From Liolophura sinensis (Eukaryota > Mollusca > Polyplacophora > Chitonida > Chitonidae), in assembly GCF_032854445.1 (NCBI RefSeq), contig NC_088307.1:26050046-26114045 (forward strand): a DNA stretch of 64,000 nucleotides, in the 5' to 3' direction. How positions within the stretch are numbered: position 1 is the first letter of the stretch; every line of letters starts with the position of its first letter. The position numbers and the translations under genes were made by a program. Shown here one piece after another: positions 35,491 to 45,600 of the stretch. Below the pieces are notes generated by a model that made no database searches, was not told where the DNA came from, and saw only the letters and a list, made by a program, of their open reading frames with translations.

Positions 35491-36610
35491 TTTTGAATAA
35501 TTATGACGTCACTCGAAGGAATGGCGTGTTAGTCTCGAAAATAAGCATTATGTCGTTTTCCACTGTGAATTAGAAATAGTATTTTAATTGCATATTCTTG
35601 GCAATGACATTGTTGTATCGATGCGTGGTACTTGTGATGTTCCTTGTCATTTGAGAAATGTACTGTTGACAGTGACTATGAGCGATTTTACCGCCAACTG
35701 AATATAAGTGACAAGTTAAAAAACAATTGGTGTCAAGTTATCGCACTGTTTTCAAAAACTGCACAGACTGACACTTACAACTATACCCATGTTTAATGCT
35801 AGCCTCGCATCGAGCGCTCTCCAAAACTGAAGGTAGAAAAGGTATATGCGCACAAATCGCCCTGAAACATCGTATGACTGAACTGTCCACCAAATTTACA
35901 TAGATTATGCTCTTTTTTTGCGGGAGTTATGTGATGAGTAAAGTAGGAGCCTGAGAAGCTCGTACACAGTTCCCATAGTACGCAAGTAACCGTATCTATA
36001 ATAATCACGGCAATTTACGCCCTGTATAGACTTACATGTATCTCTGTTGTAATAAACGCTGGGAGCATGCGCATTTATGGCAACGATCCTAGCCAGCCTA
36101 TTGTAGATAGCCTCGACCAGAGGTATTCATTAATAGCAGAGACTATTACACTAATAGTTGCTCACGTGAGGCGTTTTCTCGAATAGAGCTGTGTACTGTG
36201 GTACATGTATGAACTGAGTTAGCATGTCATATTACGATAACTCATCACGTGAGACAATTCGTTTTTTTTTTTTAATGAAAAACATGATCTCGCGAGACGA
36301 CCACATGTATGACATTCCAAGCATGGGTATTGTATGCTTGAGCAAGAACGAAGTGACATCGAAGCCTTAATGTGGCTGTCAACTCAAAAGCACCTGATTT
36401 GACTGTCAAAATCGGAACTGATGGGTGGCATGCAGGCGTGCTGATGACTTGACTGTTTAACCCTAGTTATGTAGTATGACTACTCTGCAATGGCAATTAA
36501 ACCCTGACACATAGGTCAAGGTAACATACTGCTTGTATGCATCTTCAACTGTAGCTAAATATAACACTGCTATCTACTTCCCCTGTCCATAATAAAGAAA
36601 ATGTTCCTTT
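35491..36610. other. no recognised feature
   Basis: Contains a poly(T) run at about 36264-36275. No supported gene. Confidence 0.4.
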
Positions 36611-36614
36611 AAAG

Positions 36615-36692
36615 TTATCCGAAAGTTTGCTGTCTGAGCGATGTTAGAATGTAGTCTGTTTTTGCAGCAGATTATTCTGTCACTGCAACTGT
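36615..36692 (+). mobile_element. fragment of the 18976-19224 MITE
   Basis: GTCTGAGCGATGTTAGAATG then TTTTTGCAGCAGATTATTCT aligns with the left half of the palindromic element at 19018-19075. Confidence 0.65.
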
Positions 36693-36699
36693 TTATTGA

Positions 36700-36892
36700 T
36701 TGAATTATTTATTTCATTTGTGTTTTACGCAGTACTCAAGAATATTTCACTTATAGGACAGCAGCCAGCATTATGGTAAGAAGAAACCGAGCAGAGCTCG
36801 GGGAAACCCACGACCATCCGCAGGTTTCTGGGAGACCTTCCCACGTACAGCCGGAGAGGAAGCCAGCATGAGCTGGACTTGAGGTCACAGCG
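36700..36892 (-). mobile_element. SINE family A
   Basis: Inverted tail (TTTTACGCAGTACTCAAGAA), CAGCCAGCATTATGGTAAGA, GGGGAAACCCACGACCATCC and CTTCCCACGTACAGCC. The head is absent. It abuts the MITE fragment. Confidence 0.85.
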
Positions 36893-37464
36893 AACTTTCT
36901 ATTAAAATTACATTTTGAGCAATACAGACTTAGCAGTCTTGACATATTTTTCGTCATTTAATGGGAAAACAGAGAGCGTAAAACAAGTTGTTCCAAGGGG
37001 TATATTCTTTTAGCCTTTTTTTTCTGTATCGTCACTTTATCTATACGCCTATAGCTGTGATCGTAAGCAAAGACCTGCTTATGTGTGCGAAGAAATCCCA
37101 CACACCTATTGTATTTAAGGTAATTACAACGCTTTTTTTGGCTGAAGAGTAAATGGTATCACGCGATTAGTGCTGACAATTTGCGTCAACTGGAGATCCA
37201 CGTACACATGCATTCATGGCCATTATTCCGTTGATTTATGTGCGGCTCTTATATGAAATGTAATCAGTTCTCGTCGTTTTCGTTACTCTGGCATGTTTGA
37301 ATCCAGGTGTCACAACTTTGTTCACGGATTTAGGTTAACCCATCTGAGAAATACCCTTCAAAAGGCGATGGTTTATTCCGTGGTCTTCGTTTTCACCCAT
37401 AATGATCTGCCTTAAAAATGTGTTAAAACTCAATGGCAGTTGAGCAGTGAGGCCATAAGTTGAC
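36893..37464. other. no recognised feature
   Basis: Nothing is recognised. Confidence 0.4.
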
Positions 37465-37700
37465 ACTGAAAATGAGCCCCGGTATGTGTCGTCAGACAGT
37501 GGGAGGTATATGGTCAATATCTCAGCACACTGACCCAGAGCCCTGGTGTGTGTCGTTAGACAGTGGGAGGTATATGGTCAACATCTCAGCACACTGACCC
37601 AGAACCCTGGTGTTATTGGCCATATACCTACACTGTCTGATGACATACCTGAGTTCTCAGAACACTGACACAGAGCCCCGGTGTGTGTCGCCAGACAGAG
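37465..37700. repeat. ~75-bp direct repeats with one inverted segment
   Basis: CAGACAGTGGGAGGTATATG then GTCAA...CAGCACACTGACCCAGA is repeated twice. A third segment (GGCCATATACCTACACTGTC) is inverted, and direct orientation resumes at ACACTGACACAGAGCC. Confidence 0.8.
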
Positions 37701-38399
37701 GGGATATCCCACGGGGCACGGATGGCTGCACCACTTAAATCCCGGGTTTAATGTACCTGTAATTTTACAACTATTTGCAGCATAGAATGACATCCAGAAA
37801 AAGAGGCATACACACATATATGCTTGTCGAACGTGAACGATACAATTCACACAGGCAAACAGCTAGGTCCAAACAGCGTTATAGGTAGAAGGTTCTACCC
37901 ATTCATGGAATGATGACAAAGAACGGGGTGATAAAATAAAATTTAGCAGGGAGACGGGGAGGAGAGGGGGGGGGGGCACGAGAGAGAGAGGTGCTATTTA
38001 GGTTTCACAGCCGATGTATGGGTATAGGTATACAATTAACTACTGGGCTGGATGGACGTGAGACGATTGGACCTTATTAGCAAAGAGGGTGAATCACTGA
38101 TTTTGTGTACATTGGGAATGTGACATATACCAAATATTAACATATTTTGCATATAATTAAATTTTATAAACTTATTATAAAATAGATAATTTTCATAGAT
38201 AATTGACTCTCGTGGAGGGAATATAGTGTTAGTAATACCGGAAACTCTGCGAGCTGATTGGCAAGTTTTAAAAGAGTGTCCACTTGGCATGGACAAGAAA
38301 ATACGCGTAGTATGTTGCAAACTTGAATGTTGACCTGTATTTATCGAGTTCTCTCAGATTCACAGGTCTTGTGCTTATTCCTTGTCTCTTGTGTAAAGC
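37701..38399. other. no gene; poly(G) and (GA)n tract near 37955-37990
   Basis: A purine tract with about 11 consecutive G residues is followed by GAGAGAGAG. Otherwise nothing is recognised. Confidence 0.45.
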
Positions 38400-38880
38400 A
38401 TGCGCATGTATATCCCTAGGGATAAAACAGGTATTGCTACAGCACCGACAAATACAAACACCGCACAGGTTTCTAGTGTGATGTGGATATACACGTATCC
38501 CTTGAATACCAAGAAATACAGACACTGTGCTGGCCTTCTGTGTGATGAAAGTACACCCCAAGGGATATCAGGGGTCCTGGTACCGTACCGACAAACACAA
38601 GCACGGTGCTGACCTCATGTGTGATGAAAGTACATCAAAGGTGATGTCAGGGGTCCTGGTACAGTACCGACAAATACAAGCACGTCGCTGACCTCATGTG
38701 TGATGAAAGTACATCAAAGGTGATGTCAGGGGTCCTGGTACAGTACCGACAAACACAAGCACGGCGCTGACCTCATGTGTCATGAAAGTACATCCCAAGG
38801 GATATCAGGGGTCCTGGTACAGTACCGACAAACAGATCCACGGTGCTGACCTCATGTGTAATGCAGGTATATTCCCACTT
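38400..38880. repeat. 79-bp minisatellite, about 6 units
   Basis: CTGACCTCATGTGTGATGAA then AGTACATC and GGGGTCCTGGTACAGTACCG recur at 79-bp intervals (landmarks 38532, 38611, 38690, 38769 and 38848). Older diverged units lie to the left. Confidence 0.9.
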
Positions 38881-39306
38881 ATATAATAGGTCCCGCTACA
38901 TTACAGACAAAAACAGATAAGGTCAAAACCTCTTTTTTTATATATGTATATCTCCACGCAGAAGAAAATAACGACACATACAGACACGGGATACTGTCTG
39001 CACGAGAATGAGATACCATCTAAATCCTGTTTCTTGGAGTATTGCCAGGCGTTTCCTAACCCCTCCCTCTACGCCACCCCTCCCCCTTTCTTTTGCGCAA
39101 TATAAAATACTAATGACACAATACTGTAGTATAAATGCACAATGGGGTGAAAAAATGCATATCTGGAACACTAGCACGACAGCATTGCAGCAAGATCAGT
39201 TTGTGGGAAACCTACTTTCGGTATTCACGTCCATGTATATGCCAAGACAAAACGTGCATTGCTACACTAACGATAATATACAATAATGCAAACATGACAG
39301 ACTTAC
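38881..39306. other. intron-like, no recognised feature
   Basis: It lies on the 3' side of the 39307-39434 exon on the minus strand. A plus frame at 39008-39286 has no support. Confidence 0.35.
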
Positions 39307-39434
39307 CGTGTCTGGGTTCAGATAGGTATCCCACAGTCCTTGTGGTATTACCGACATGTCTGTAGGGGAGAACAATATGTCGGGACTCAACGCGTCCAAG
39401 CAGTCAATGGACAGGTCCGTCTTCAGCATTTTGT
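39307..39434 (-). CDS. candidate ATG-containing coding exon of unidentified gene
   Basis: On the minus strand an ATG at 39429 opens 41 codons that end exactly at a consensus donor (ACACG then GTAAGT), leaving in phase 0. The encoded start is MLKTDLSIDCLDAL and the segment ends in QGLWDTYLNPDT. It is acidic and amphipathic, and GC-richer than the flanks. The possible acceptor is TACTAACTAACAG at 39435-39436. If the exon starts at 39434 it also joins in frame to the candidate first exon at 40467-40618. The exit phase matches entry into the acidic exon at 16764-16971, about 22 kb away, so intermediate exons may exist. No family is recognised. An acidic activator-like N-terminus is only an impression. 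Confidence 0.55.
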
Positions 39435-40460
39435 CTGTTAGTTAGTACAAAGAATTTTTGGAGGCACCCGCTTAATACAACTAGGGGTGTGTTTCGAAAA
39501 GCAATAATGCGACGTAGGCCTACAAGTCGATTCTGGTAGTAAATTTTTCGTGTAATAGTTGAGCGTACCATTTCATGGCGTATATGGAATTATACGAACC
39601 ACGGACATGTTTGTCGTAGAAAAAAATTGGGTGTAATAATGAATTAATGGTAATGTCTGATCCTGGTTGCTTTAGAGGCTGACTCCTGGATGACGGAAAG
39701 GCGGAATTCTGGCTGGTGTAAAGGCTGAATTTCCAATGACGAAAAGGCTGAATTTCGCTGATGTGAAGGTTGAATCTCAACTGATGTAAAAGCTGATTCC
39801 TCACTGACGTAAAGGCTGACTCTCCAATGACGCAAAGGCTTAATTTTGGCTGACGTAAAATCTGAATCCTCACTGACGTAAACGTTTTATCCCCACTGAC
39901 GTGAAGGCTAAATCTCCACTAACGTAAAAGCTGATTCCTCCCTGACGTAAAGGTTGAATCCCCACTGACGTAAAGGCTTTATCCCCACTGACGTAAAGCC
40001 TTTATCCCCACTGACGTGAAGATTGAATCTCCACTGACGTAAAGCTGATTCCTTCCTAATGTAAAGGCTAAACCACTGACGCTAAGACTTTTCCCCACTG
40101 ACGTAAAGGCTGAATCTCCACTAATGTAAAGGCTGAATTCTCGGTGGCGTAAAGTATCAGTAGATATATTCCGTTGAATGATGTACAGATACAGAATGCG
40201 TGACAGCGTGCGTGACAGCCTGCATGACAGTGAGTCTTCAGTCCGTTGGATGTGACAAATAATGAATGCGTCGTGGTACTGAGACTCCGATGTGCGTGAC
40301 AGTGTTGCCACAGACTCAGTAGACTGTGCGGAGCATATGACAGCTGAGTTGGAATTCCCCGTACTTGGACTCCTAAGCGTGTGACAGTCGCCTGTCGTCT
40401 GCAGCTAATGACACCTATGGTGCAATGTCTCAGACAACGGTGGGAACGATAGCAAATATG
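39435..40460 (-). other. candidate intron 1
   Basis: About 1.03 kb between the donor at 40466 and the acceptor at 39435. It holds the 23-bp repeat array and a short GCGTGACAGC repeat at 40195-40235. The boundaries are inferred from consensus sites only. Confidence 0.35.
39650..40155. repeat. 23-bp array carrying bZIP-type TGACGTAA motifs
   Basis: About 20 diverged units of 23 bp with the core CTCCACTGACGTAAAGGCTG. TGACGTAA occurs exactly at 39805, 39851, 39874, 39943, 39966, 39989, 40035 and 40099. Near variants include TGACGTGA (twice), TGACGCAA, TGATGTAA and TAACGTAA. TGACGTAA is a known variant of the CREB/ATF-type site. The array lies about 0.5-1 kb downstream of the candidate TATA box. 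Confidence 0.85.
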
Positions 40461-40466
40461 ACTTAC

Positions 40467-40618
40467 AAACTCCTGGGCATGTGACAACGGTTATGTCTGC
40501 CCTCATGTTCTGAGAGACTTTTACGTACAGCCTCGTAACGCAACTGACAGTCACCCGTAAGTCTCGCTCGACTAACCGTAGTACTGCGATATCCTGCATC
40601 GGTCTACAGCGAAAACCG
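40467..40618 (-). CDS. candidate first exon (5' UTR or N-terminal coding)
   Basis: About 25-30 nt downstream of a TATA box on the minus strand, an ATG at 40599 opens 44 codons (MQDIAVLRLVERDL...). They end in phase 1 at a consensus donor (GGAGTTT then GTAAGT, donor at 40466-40461). Spliced to 39434, the split codon becomes TAC and the frame continues through AAA into the downstream ATG. The whole could therefore be one protein start, or the ATG could be an upstream start in a leader. The transcription start is inferred from TATA spacing and not observed. Confidence 0.35.
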
Positions 40619-40641
40619 GGGTCAGACGCCGCATACCAGTG

Positions 40642-40648
40642 TTTTATA
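40642..40648 (-). promoter_or_regulatory. candidate TATA box
   Basis: GTATAAAACACT on the minus strand sits in locally GC-richer DNA. An Ets-like CCGGAAATGAC lies about 50 bp upstream (near 40700-40710). It is positioned correctly for the candidate exon at 40618. Confidence 0.4.
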
Positions 40649-40659
40649 CACCCCTACTT

Positions 40660-41394
40660 CTAAACCGGGATGACTCGAAGCTCGCTGTGTTCACTTTGTC
40701 ATTTCCGGGTTCTCTGAGGCTTAGACATGTTCCCATGACACCATATTTATGCAGGCTGTATGTATGGGATTTCCATGCTTTCTGTAAAAGGCGTGGTAAC
40801 TTGTTTGACTGACAGGGCTTGCACAACTAAAGTGGCGGACATGCTGAGTTCTATCAACTTAACCCAAGGCCATTGTATGTCTACATATCCAGCTTGAATG
40901 TCTGTTATTCAGTGCTTTGCTCTGTTGTTTGAACTGAAAAAGAAAGAAAAGATCCAAGGGTCTTCAAAACTACCGTTACTTGCTTTTTTCCTTCTTCTCT
41001 TTTAGGTTTTAGTGTTTTCAGAATCACGACGCATTGAGACGTTTAAATTCTGTAGTGCATTGAGTTTAATGGATAGGCCTACCAGGGATGTGAAAGCAAA
41101 TATTTCTACTTTTATTTTCACCGTTCTAAGATATTCTTGTGAAGTGTATTAGAGTACTGATACCCCTCCATATATAAACAAACGACAAAATAACTAAAAT
41201 GTGAAATGAGTAAAAGTAGGGGTTTTTAGAGTTCGAATTCTTTTGTTGTTACTGTAAAGATAGAAACAGTGGTAGTACTATATCATAACATTGAAAAATC
41301 TCAGGCAACCTTTGTAGAGAATGAAATATTGATCACCTGTCCCACCTTGTGACACGGGCATAACTCATACTTCTTTCCTTTAGGGATTTCTTAA
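40660..41394. other. upstream region, no other feature recognised
   Basis: GC-richer near 40660-40850, then AT-rich. Nothing else is recognised. Confidence 0.35.
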
Positions 41395-41550
41395 ATTCAC
41401 AAACATTCAGGGGTCCACATTTGTCAAATGGGTCTGGTCCGGTCTCCTGCCGGTTTCCTCCCACGATAATGCTGGCCGCCGTCGTATAAGTGAAATATTC
41501 TCGAGTACGGGGTAAAACACCAATCAAATAAATAAGTAAATAAATATTTG
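41395..41550 (+). mobile_element. SINE family A 3' half
   Basis: GGTCTCCTGCCGGTTTCCTC, CCACGATAATGCTGGCCGCC, AAGTGAAATATTCTCGAGTA and GGGGTAAAACACC, then (AAAT)n. Confidence 0.85.
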
Positions 41551-42249
41551 TCAAACGTCTAAAGAATTGGGACAAAAATTCAAACAAATTCAAATCAATT
41601 TTTGGTTATAGAGAGTTTAAAATTTGTACTCGGATTGGTTATTGTCGAACAATGCAATAATCCCAACTTGAGCTCTTTCCTGCTCTGAGTTTAGCTCTTC
41701 AACTACTTAGAATTTATGACTTAACTCTTAAGATACTTGATAAACACAGGCCTTTTAAATCAATTTTCGCCATCTTTCGCCAAATCAAATCAGTGTTTTG
41801 GTGAAACTTTTAAAGACGCCTATGTTATAGTAAATGTGCTCGAAAACCTTTTCACATGGTCGAGTAGGACTTTTTCACCTTCAACGATAAAAGAGTTCGA
41901 ACTGGAAACTCCTTGCCCTTATCTTAGAATGGTAGATATATGCAGAATTTTTCTACTTTTATTCACATCTTTTCGAAAAAAGTGTTTTAAACTTTACTAG
42001 TGTAATGCCTACTTAAATGTATTACCAAACACAGAAAAAAATAAATACATACATAAAGTTAACATACATGTAAAAGGCTTTTGGTGTTTCCCTTGTTTTT
42101 GAACTGTAAGCTCATGCAGACTTTCTGTAAAACAATATTAGAATCACTCAAAATGTCATATTCCTGTTGGTTATTTTTATAAATGTCGATAAAAGATTAT
42201 ATCAATAATACTATAAAACAATACCATATATAAGTAAAGTAATTATAAT
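41551..42249. other. no recognised feature
   Basis: An 87-codon plus frame (41737-42000) has no splice sites or homology that I can see. Confidence 0.35.
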
Positions 42250-42460
42250 TTAATGAGCTCACTCTGGCTTCTTCCCCGGTCGTACGTGGGAAGGCTTTTC
42301 AGTAACCTGCGGATGGTTTTGGGTTTTCCTTCCACCTATATGCTGGCCGCTATTAGGTGAAGTATTCTTGAGTATGGCGTAAAACACCTATCAAATTGTG
42401 CCGATTGAATGGAAAAGTTTTCGAGTCTGGCGTTAAACATTAATCAATCAATCAATCAAT
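42250..42460 (+). mobile_element. SINE family A with a second tail-like segment
   Basis: GAGCTCACTCTGGCTTCTTC, GTCGTACGTGGGAAGGC, CACCTATATGCTGGCCGC and GAGTATGGCGTAAAACACC. A second diverged tail follows (TTTTCGAGTCTGGCGTTAAA then (ATCA)n at about 42435-42465). Confidence 0.8.
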
Positions 42461-42697
42461 CAACCAATCAGTTCAACGCCAACAGTTGGTTGCACGTATC
42501 TGTTGGAAGGAGAGAGATAAGCCTAGCTTGCTACAGTTGATAACTCTGCATACGCGTTTCATGATATCACAAGCTACGTGAAGCAGTTGTACTGGGTTTT
42601 GCAGCCCACACATAAATACATTTAAAACCCTTCAATAGAAAAAAAATGAAGCAAATGTCATTAGGCGATTTACTTACGAATATATGTGAAATAAATG

Positions 42698-42742
<45 letters not shown>

Positions 42743-43192
42743 TTGAATTATTACTTCTAAGAATCATTCTTTTTTTCAAAAAAATGTATGAATCTCGTGA
42801 CAGAGCTACCTTCGTATCTGCCCTGAGGACATTCCTGTTTTGAAGTATTCATGTTTCATTCATTAGTAAGTAAATTAAACATAAACTATGTGTGAGGTGA
42901 TGCGGAAGTTACATGGCTCCGGTCTTCTATCACGTCCTCATTTTTGTCACTGTGAGCAAAATGTAGTTTGCTTACCTGAGCAACTCCATGAGGGCTAGTG
43001 TTAATGACGTGTATAAGGGTATTCTTAAAGGTTATATGTACGTGGCATTTGTCAGAAAATATACAAATTTGTGATGACTGTCTTTCTTTTCTTTATTTTC
43101 CACAACAACCAGGCCATCAAATTACACTCTTACCACTGGAAATATATAGGCCTATAGAATATAGAATGCATTGTTATTGTACACTGAATAAG
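42461..43192. other. no gene; (AT)n microsatellite at 42702-42737
   Basis: A pure AT dinucleotide run of about 36 bp. A CTCAG then GTAAGC donor-like site on the minus strand near 42972 follows an open frame but lacks an acceptor. Confidence 0.45.
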
Positions 43193-43405
43193 TCCGTGGC
43201 CGAGGTGGTCATCGTGTCCGCCTGGCGCAATGACCCCCTCACCACTGTGATCGTTGTGACTTCATATTGTTAATTAACACTAAATTCTTTTCCCCCGGGG
43301 TCTGTCCGGTCTCCTCACAACAAAATGCTGACCGTCGCTGCACAAGCGAAATATTTTTGTGGACGACGTTAAACACCAATCAAATAAATAAATAAATAAA
43401 TATTA
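43193..43405 (+). mobile_element. SINE family A, internally shortened
   Basis: The head GTCCGTGGCCGAGGTGGTCA then GTGTCCGCCTGGCGCAATGA is well kept. It is followed by CCCCGGGGTCTGTCCGG and the tail GTGGACGACGTTAAACACC with (AAAT)n. The central CGTACGTGGGAAGG part is deleted. Confidence 0.85.
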
Positions 43406-44053
43406 TCTTGTATGATATTGACATACACTAGGACATGTAGATTTTTTTTTAATTTTTCGCTTAATAAGCCAACTTAAGACACAAAACGTGCCTCTTGCAT
43501 TGTTTTAGAGCAACCTAACCATATAAGTTTTGAAATTTCTGACAATGACGATTAAATAAATTGAGAGGTTTCAATCATTGACAGTTTATTTTTTCCATTC
43601 AGTGGGAAGACCAGTGATACAAACTAAAACTAGTGTTTCGTTTTCCAAAACATCCCTATTATAGTTTAAAAACGCGTCCTGATGATTAGTCGTAATAATT
43701 ATAGTTACTAATTGTAGTAATTAAAGAAAAACATGGTACGACGTGAGATGTTTACATGGTAATGTGGTTGATGTTTCCAATGAACACAAATAAACCAGTG
43801 AACATGATTGCTTTTACATTACGTGTAAAAAGCCCATAAACATTTAGGCCTACTGTTGGAAACACGTGAGATTTTTTACATACTAAATGTCATATGTTTA
43901 CAAAATTAATGATTTTTGTTTACTATGTTTACTGAATAGTCACATGTTTCTTGTAGTAAACAAGGCTAACGTGTTTATCGGCATTTTGCACTTAATATAA
44001 ACACAAAGTCATGTTTACTGGACTATTTGTGTTTACTTATCCACCACAATATA

Positions 44054-45564
44054 AACTACCGGGCAAAAGAAACGTATAACCTTGTTCAGCACTACAAGAA
44101 AGAGAAAAGAAAGACAGACAGTATCAACATGATAAGCATTATATTGCAATAAACCATTTTCCAAGTTCTGTTCAAAAATTCAAAGCCATATGGATATTAT
44201 ACTTGCTTTCAGGCCGAGTAAAGAAGGCATGGGGTAAATCTGAAAAATTACACAAATGCAAGTAAAGGGACTCCCTTAAAAAAGGTGTGCCATAAGACAG
44301 ATCGTTAGTAGCGTGTGAGCACCCATTGAATCAATTAAAGCCAAAATACGTCTCCTCATGGAAGTTGTCAGCCGCCGGATGACGTCATCAGGAATTCTGT
44401 CCCTCTCCTCAAATAAAGGCTGTTCGAGCTGTTGCCTGTTTTGTGGGTGAGGGACGCGTGGTCTCAGACGTCGATCAAGATGTTCCCACAGATGCTCTAA
44501 GGGATTCATGTCTGGCGATCGTGCTGGCCAAGGCAGTACGTTGACATCAACGGTGTCCAGATAATTTAGTACAACTCTGGCGGTATGAGGTCGTGCATTG
44601 TCCTGCTGCAAAAGGATACCCCTTTGCTGTTGATGCACGAATGGCACCACAACAGGTTCCAATATTTCATCTCGGTATCTTTGGCCTGTCAGATTTCCCT
44701 GGATGATGACCAATCTCGTTCTCACCTGTCCACAAATTCCGCCCCGTACAAGCACCCCACCAGCACCAAAAGTGTGGACATTCTGAATGCAGTTTTGTGC
44801 CAATCGCTCTCCCCTGCGTCGATACACACGAATTCGACCATCATTTCTGAAGAGGTTATATCGGCTTTCATCAGTGAACAGCACCCTTTCCCAGTCTCGT
44901 CGCTGCCATCGACGTACAACTCTTGCCCAACGCAGCCTGTTTTGACGGTGTGGAGGAGTCAATGCCATTCCACGGAAGGGGTGATAGGCTCTTATACCAC
45001 TCACGCGGAGTCGTCGTAAGACTGTGCGTCTGCTGATGGGGTGTCCCAGTGCCGTTTCCGCCGTCACAAACCGGTTACGCAGGTGGATTGTGCGGATGTA
45101 CCGGTCTTCGCTAGGCGTTGTAACACTTGGCCTGCCCGATCTTGGACGATCTTGTGTCCTGCCTGTTAGGCGGTAATGACCCAACAGTCTGCTGATGGTG
45201 GCTTGACTGCAATTGAATGTTCTGGCAATGTGGTGTTGGCTGGCCCACACATGTCGGCCATACCAGTGGCTCTATCACGTCCTGCTTGTGTGAGTCTCAG
45301 CATCTCTTAGATGTTTTTTATGGTATTGCACCCTTACCATGTACTACATCGGTATTTATACGGCGGTCATTATTTTCAACAGGGCCCGAAACTCCGATTT
45401 TTTATGATGTCTTACACCAATTTCAATGAATCTCGTTAAAAAGTGACGTGTACACAGGGTGCTTATGTGCAAACGTATTCGCACAAAGTTCAAACTTATT
45501 CAACTTATTTTTTCATAGAAAAAACTGCATTTAAAAACTTATACGTTTCTTTTGCCCGGTAGTT
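44054..45564 (-). mobile_element. Tc1/mariner-superfamily transposon, nearly intact
   Basis: The 26-bp terminal inverted repeats (AACTACCGGGCAAAAGAAAC continuing GTATAA, at 44054-44079 and 45539-45564) are identical. They are flanked by TA dinucleotides at 44052-44053 and 45565-45566, the expected target duplication. The total is 1,511 bp with a single transposase frame on the minus strand. Identical ends suggest recent insertion. Confidence 0.93.
44276..45303 (-). pseudogene. Tc1-type DD34E transposase with N-terminal frameshift
   Basis: The long frame (44276-45250, 324 codons) carries an N-terminal helix-turn-helix region (HHIARTFNCSQATISRLL) and a GRPS linker (RPRSGRPSVTT). The catalytic motifs follow: FTDES (first Asp), QQDNARPHTA (second Asp) and SPDMNPLEHLWE (Glu). 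There are 34 residues between the second Asp and the Glu, the Tc1-type DD34E spacing. It acts in the nucleus by cut-and-paste at TA sites. The first in-frame codon is GTG after an upstream TAG. The natural start appears to be the ATG at 45303 (MLRLTQAGRDRATGM), which lies in another frame. A one- or two-base indel near 45250 therefore separates the start from the rest. The C-terminus looks complete. The 144-codon plus frame at 44585-45019 is its antisense shadow. Confidence 0.93.
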
Positions 45565-45600
45565 TATTACCGCGTAAACATTTCACGTGTTGACGTTTCA

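Larger units (their letters stand above)
43741..45600. mobile_element. older palindromic element containing the nested Tc1
   Basis: The left reads ACGTGAGATGTTTACATGGT and the right, reverse-complemented from about 45590, reads ACGTGAAATGTTTACGCGGT. These terminal inverted repeats bracket about 310 bp of non-Tc1 sequence plus the inserted 1.5-kb element. TGTTTAC or its complement occurs exactly at 43749, 43895, 43917, 43926, 43956, 44012, 44030 and 45574. Confidence 0.55.

Noticed and set aside
42900-43080. Minus-strand exon ending at CTCAG then GTAAGC near 42972.
   Set aside because: Open upstream for about 40 codons, but no acceptor with a pyrimidine tract is present.
44585-45019. 144-codon plus-strand frame inside the Tc1 element.
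   Set aside because: It is antisense to the catalytic part of the transposase and has no independent support.
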